Part shown: piece by piece, positions 28,242 to 29,206 of the stretch
How the letters are laid out: each line of letters starts with the position of its first letter
Position numbering within the stretch: position 1 is the stretch's first letter
Assembly (NCBI GenBank): GCA_017610225.1
Contig: JAFCCM010000019.1
Location: forward strand, 1-29,206
Reading direction: 5' to 3'
Length of the DNA: 29,206 nucleotides
Source of the DNA: Candidatus Aenigmatarchaeota archaeon
GTDB taxonomy: Archaea > Aenigmatarchaeota > Aenigmatarchaeia > CG10238-14
The notes under the pieces: generated by a model
The model's database searches: none
What the model was told of the DNA's origin: nothing
What the model saw: the letters and a program-made list of their open reading frames with translations, nothing else
Translations under genes and position numbers: made by a program

Positions 28242-29206
28242 ATGGCTATAAGAAAATTAACTAAAGTTAAAAAAAGAGATGGTAGAATCGTTAGGTTTGA
28301 TAGGAAAAAAATTGAGAATGCCATTTTTAAAGCTGCTCAGACTTTGGGTGGTAAGAATAGAAGTATTGCAGAAGAATTATCATACAAAGTTGTTGATATT
28401 GTTAAAGAACAAACACCAGCAGGTAAAACACCAACTGTTGAAGATGTCCAAGACGGGGTTGAAAAAGTTTTAATAGAAGAGGGTCATGCAAGAACAGCAA
28501 AGTGCTATATTCTCTATCGTCAAAAAAGAGCAGAGATAAGAAAAACCAAATCATTGTTAGGAATAGAAGATGATCTTAAGTTATCATTGAACGCAATAAC
28601 AGTCCTTCAAAAAAGATATCTAAGAAGAGATGGTTATGGAAAAGTAATTGAAACTCCTAGGCAAATGTTTGAACGTGTTGCAAAAGCTGTAGCGTCAGCA
28701 GAAAAAAAGTTTAAAACATCTAGAGAAGAACAAAAAAAAATTGAACAGGAATTTTTCAGGATGATGAGTACTTTTGAATTTCTTCCCAACTCACCAACAC
28801 TTATGAACGCTGGAACTGGAACTGGTCTATCACTATCTGCATGTTTTGTTCTACCAATTGAAGATTCTATCGCAGATATATTTGAAACAATGAAAAACAT
28901 GGCAATAATACATCAGAGTGGTGGTGGGACAGGATTCACATTTAATCACCTCAGACCTGCAGGAGATATTGTTAAAAAAGCGAGTGGTGTTGCTTCTGGT
29001 CCTATTTCATTTATGAGAGCATTTAATTCATCGACAGAAATTATAAAGCAAGGTGGATGTATTTCAACCAACAGTCTTGTAAGAACTAATAATGGAATTT
29101 TACCTATTGGCAATCTATTGAACTGTCCGCCTCTAGGCCAGAATTTTACAAAACATCTTGTCTATGATGGAAAAATGTTTAACAATGTATTTGTTTCAAT
29201 GGACAA
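28242..29206 (+). CDS. nrdJ: class II ribonucleotide reductase, paralogue 2 (partial, intein-split)
   Basis: The 5' part of a second NrdJ; 321 complete codons run to the window edge. An ATP-cone (about 8-104) is followed by NSPTLMNAGTGTGLSLSACF with redox C201, then HQSGGGTGFTFNHLRP and STEIIKQGG (264-272), the normal loop. At residue 273 the reductase sequence stops and an intein begins. It shares the ATP-cone and core pattern with paralogue 1 but differs in many positions, so it is not a split copy of it. The two lie in one orientation 12 nt apart, likely one operon. The extein rest (RRGAN..., the catalytic Cys) must lie beyond the window. Confidence 0.9.
   Translation, partial: MAIRKLTKVKKRDGRIVRFDRKKIENAIFKAAQTLGGKNRSIAEELSYKVVDIVKEQTPAGKTPTVEDVQDGVEKVLIEEGHARTAKCYILYRQKRAEIRKTKSLLGIEDDLKLSLNAITVLQKRYLRRDGYGKVIETPRQMFERVAKAVASAEKKFKTSREEQKKIEQEFFRMMSTFEFLPNSPTLMNAGTGTGLSLSACFVLPIEDSIADIFETMKNMAIIHQSGGGTGFTFNHLRPAGDIVKKASGVASGPISFMRAFNSSTEIIKQGGCISTNSLVRTNNGILPIGNLLNCPPLGQNFTKHLVYDGKMFNNVFVSMD
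29058..29206 (+). other. N-terminal part of an intein in nrdJ
   Basis: From Cys273 the frame reads CISTNSLVRTNNGILPIGNL, matching intein block A (C, then T, then V.T.xxG.xxI). It begins exactly after KQGG, inside the conserved RNR loop. A protein-splicing element that removes itself and joins the exteins is inferred; the C-terminal His-Asn and any homing endonuclease are outside the window. Confidence 0.85.

Noticed and set aside
28200..28260. The two RNR reading frames as one frameshifted gene
   Set aside because: The first ends with a proper C-terminal Cys pair and stop, and the second starts with its own ATP-cone.

Overview
This AT-rich window comes from an archaeon. The ribosomal proteins are of archaeal type (uL4, eS4, aIF1, RNase P subunit Rpp29), there is a histone-fold gene, the adenylate kinase is the archaeal form, Ogg2 and a membrane-anchored Lon-like protease are present, and one tRNA-Met has an intron at the canonical archaeal site. 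Tight packing, few biosynthetic genes, FtsZ and many short orphan genes fit a small-genome DPANN lineage of the Woesearchaeota/Pacearchaeota/Nanoarchaeota sort. That placement is an inference from style, not from a tree.

Layout. 1-950: tRNA-Leu(GAG), a small membrane protein, an EF-Tu-domain-2-like protein and tRNA-His(GTG). 949-2557 (minus): NUDIX, HAD phosphatase and a nucleoside-deoxyribosyltransferase-like protein, a possible nucleotide house-cleaning operon that ends in a 38-residue ORF. 2611-5069: an HD-domain protein, an orphan, a DUF362 2x[4Fe-4S] protein and a 55-residue histone-fold protein with its own promoter, leader hairpin and terminator. 5212-8511: intron-containing tRNA-Met(CAT), adenylate kinase divergent from a thymidylate-kinase-like protein whose P-loop lacks the lysine, a second NUDIX protein, a 75-residue Arg/Thr/Lys repeat protein, an orphan, CutA, an ASCH protein and tRNA-Lys(CTT).

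8568-16633 is the ribosomal core. The usual archaeal run L3-L4-L23-L2-S19-L22-S3-L29-aIF1-Rpp29-S17-L14-L24-S4e-L5-S14 is broken exactly between aIF1 and Rpp29. The Rpp29-to-S14 half is inverted, so the two halves converge at 11.63-11.66 kb. An unrecognised 59-codon ORF sits between uL5 and uS14, and uL24 runs about 100 nt into eS4. The S8-L6-...-SecY continuation is not in the window.

16786-20656: two small DNA-binding-like proteins divergent around a perfect operator-like palindrome, a HIT-DUF5680-HIT operon, tRNA-Gly(TCC), a HerA/DUF87 ATPase and a small orphan. 20734-25872: FtsZ, a repeat-rich divergent regulatory region, a secreted membrane-anchored Lon-like (S16) protease, an unknown protein, Ogg2 and a small single-pass membrane protein.

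26055 to the end: two tandem adenosylcobalamin-dependent (class II) ribonucleotide reductases. The first is complete, but its usually conserved loop reads QGMKRYST. The second has the ordinary KQGG loop and is interrupted right there by the start of an intein that runs off the window. No CRISPR array, insertion sequence, integrase or defence system was seen. The most notable items are the intein and RNR pair, the inverted ribosomal block, the ORF inside it, the lysine-less TMP kinase P-loop, and several perfect palindromes in divergent promoters.
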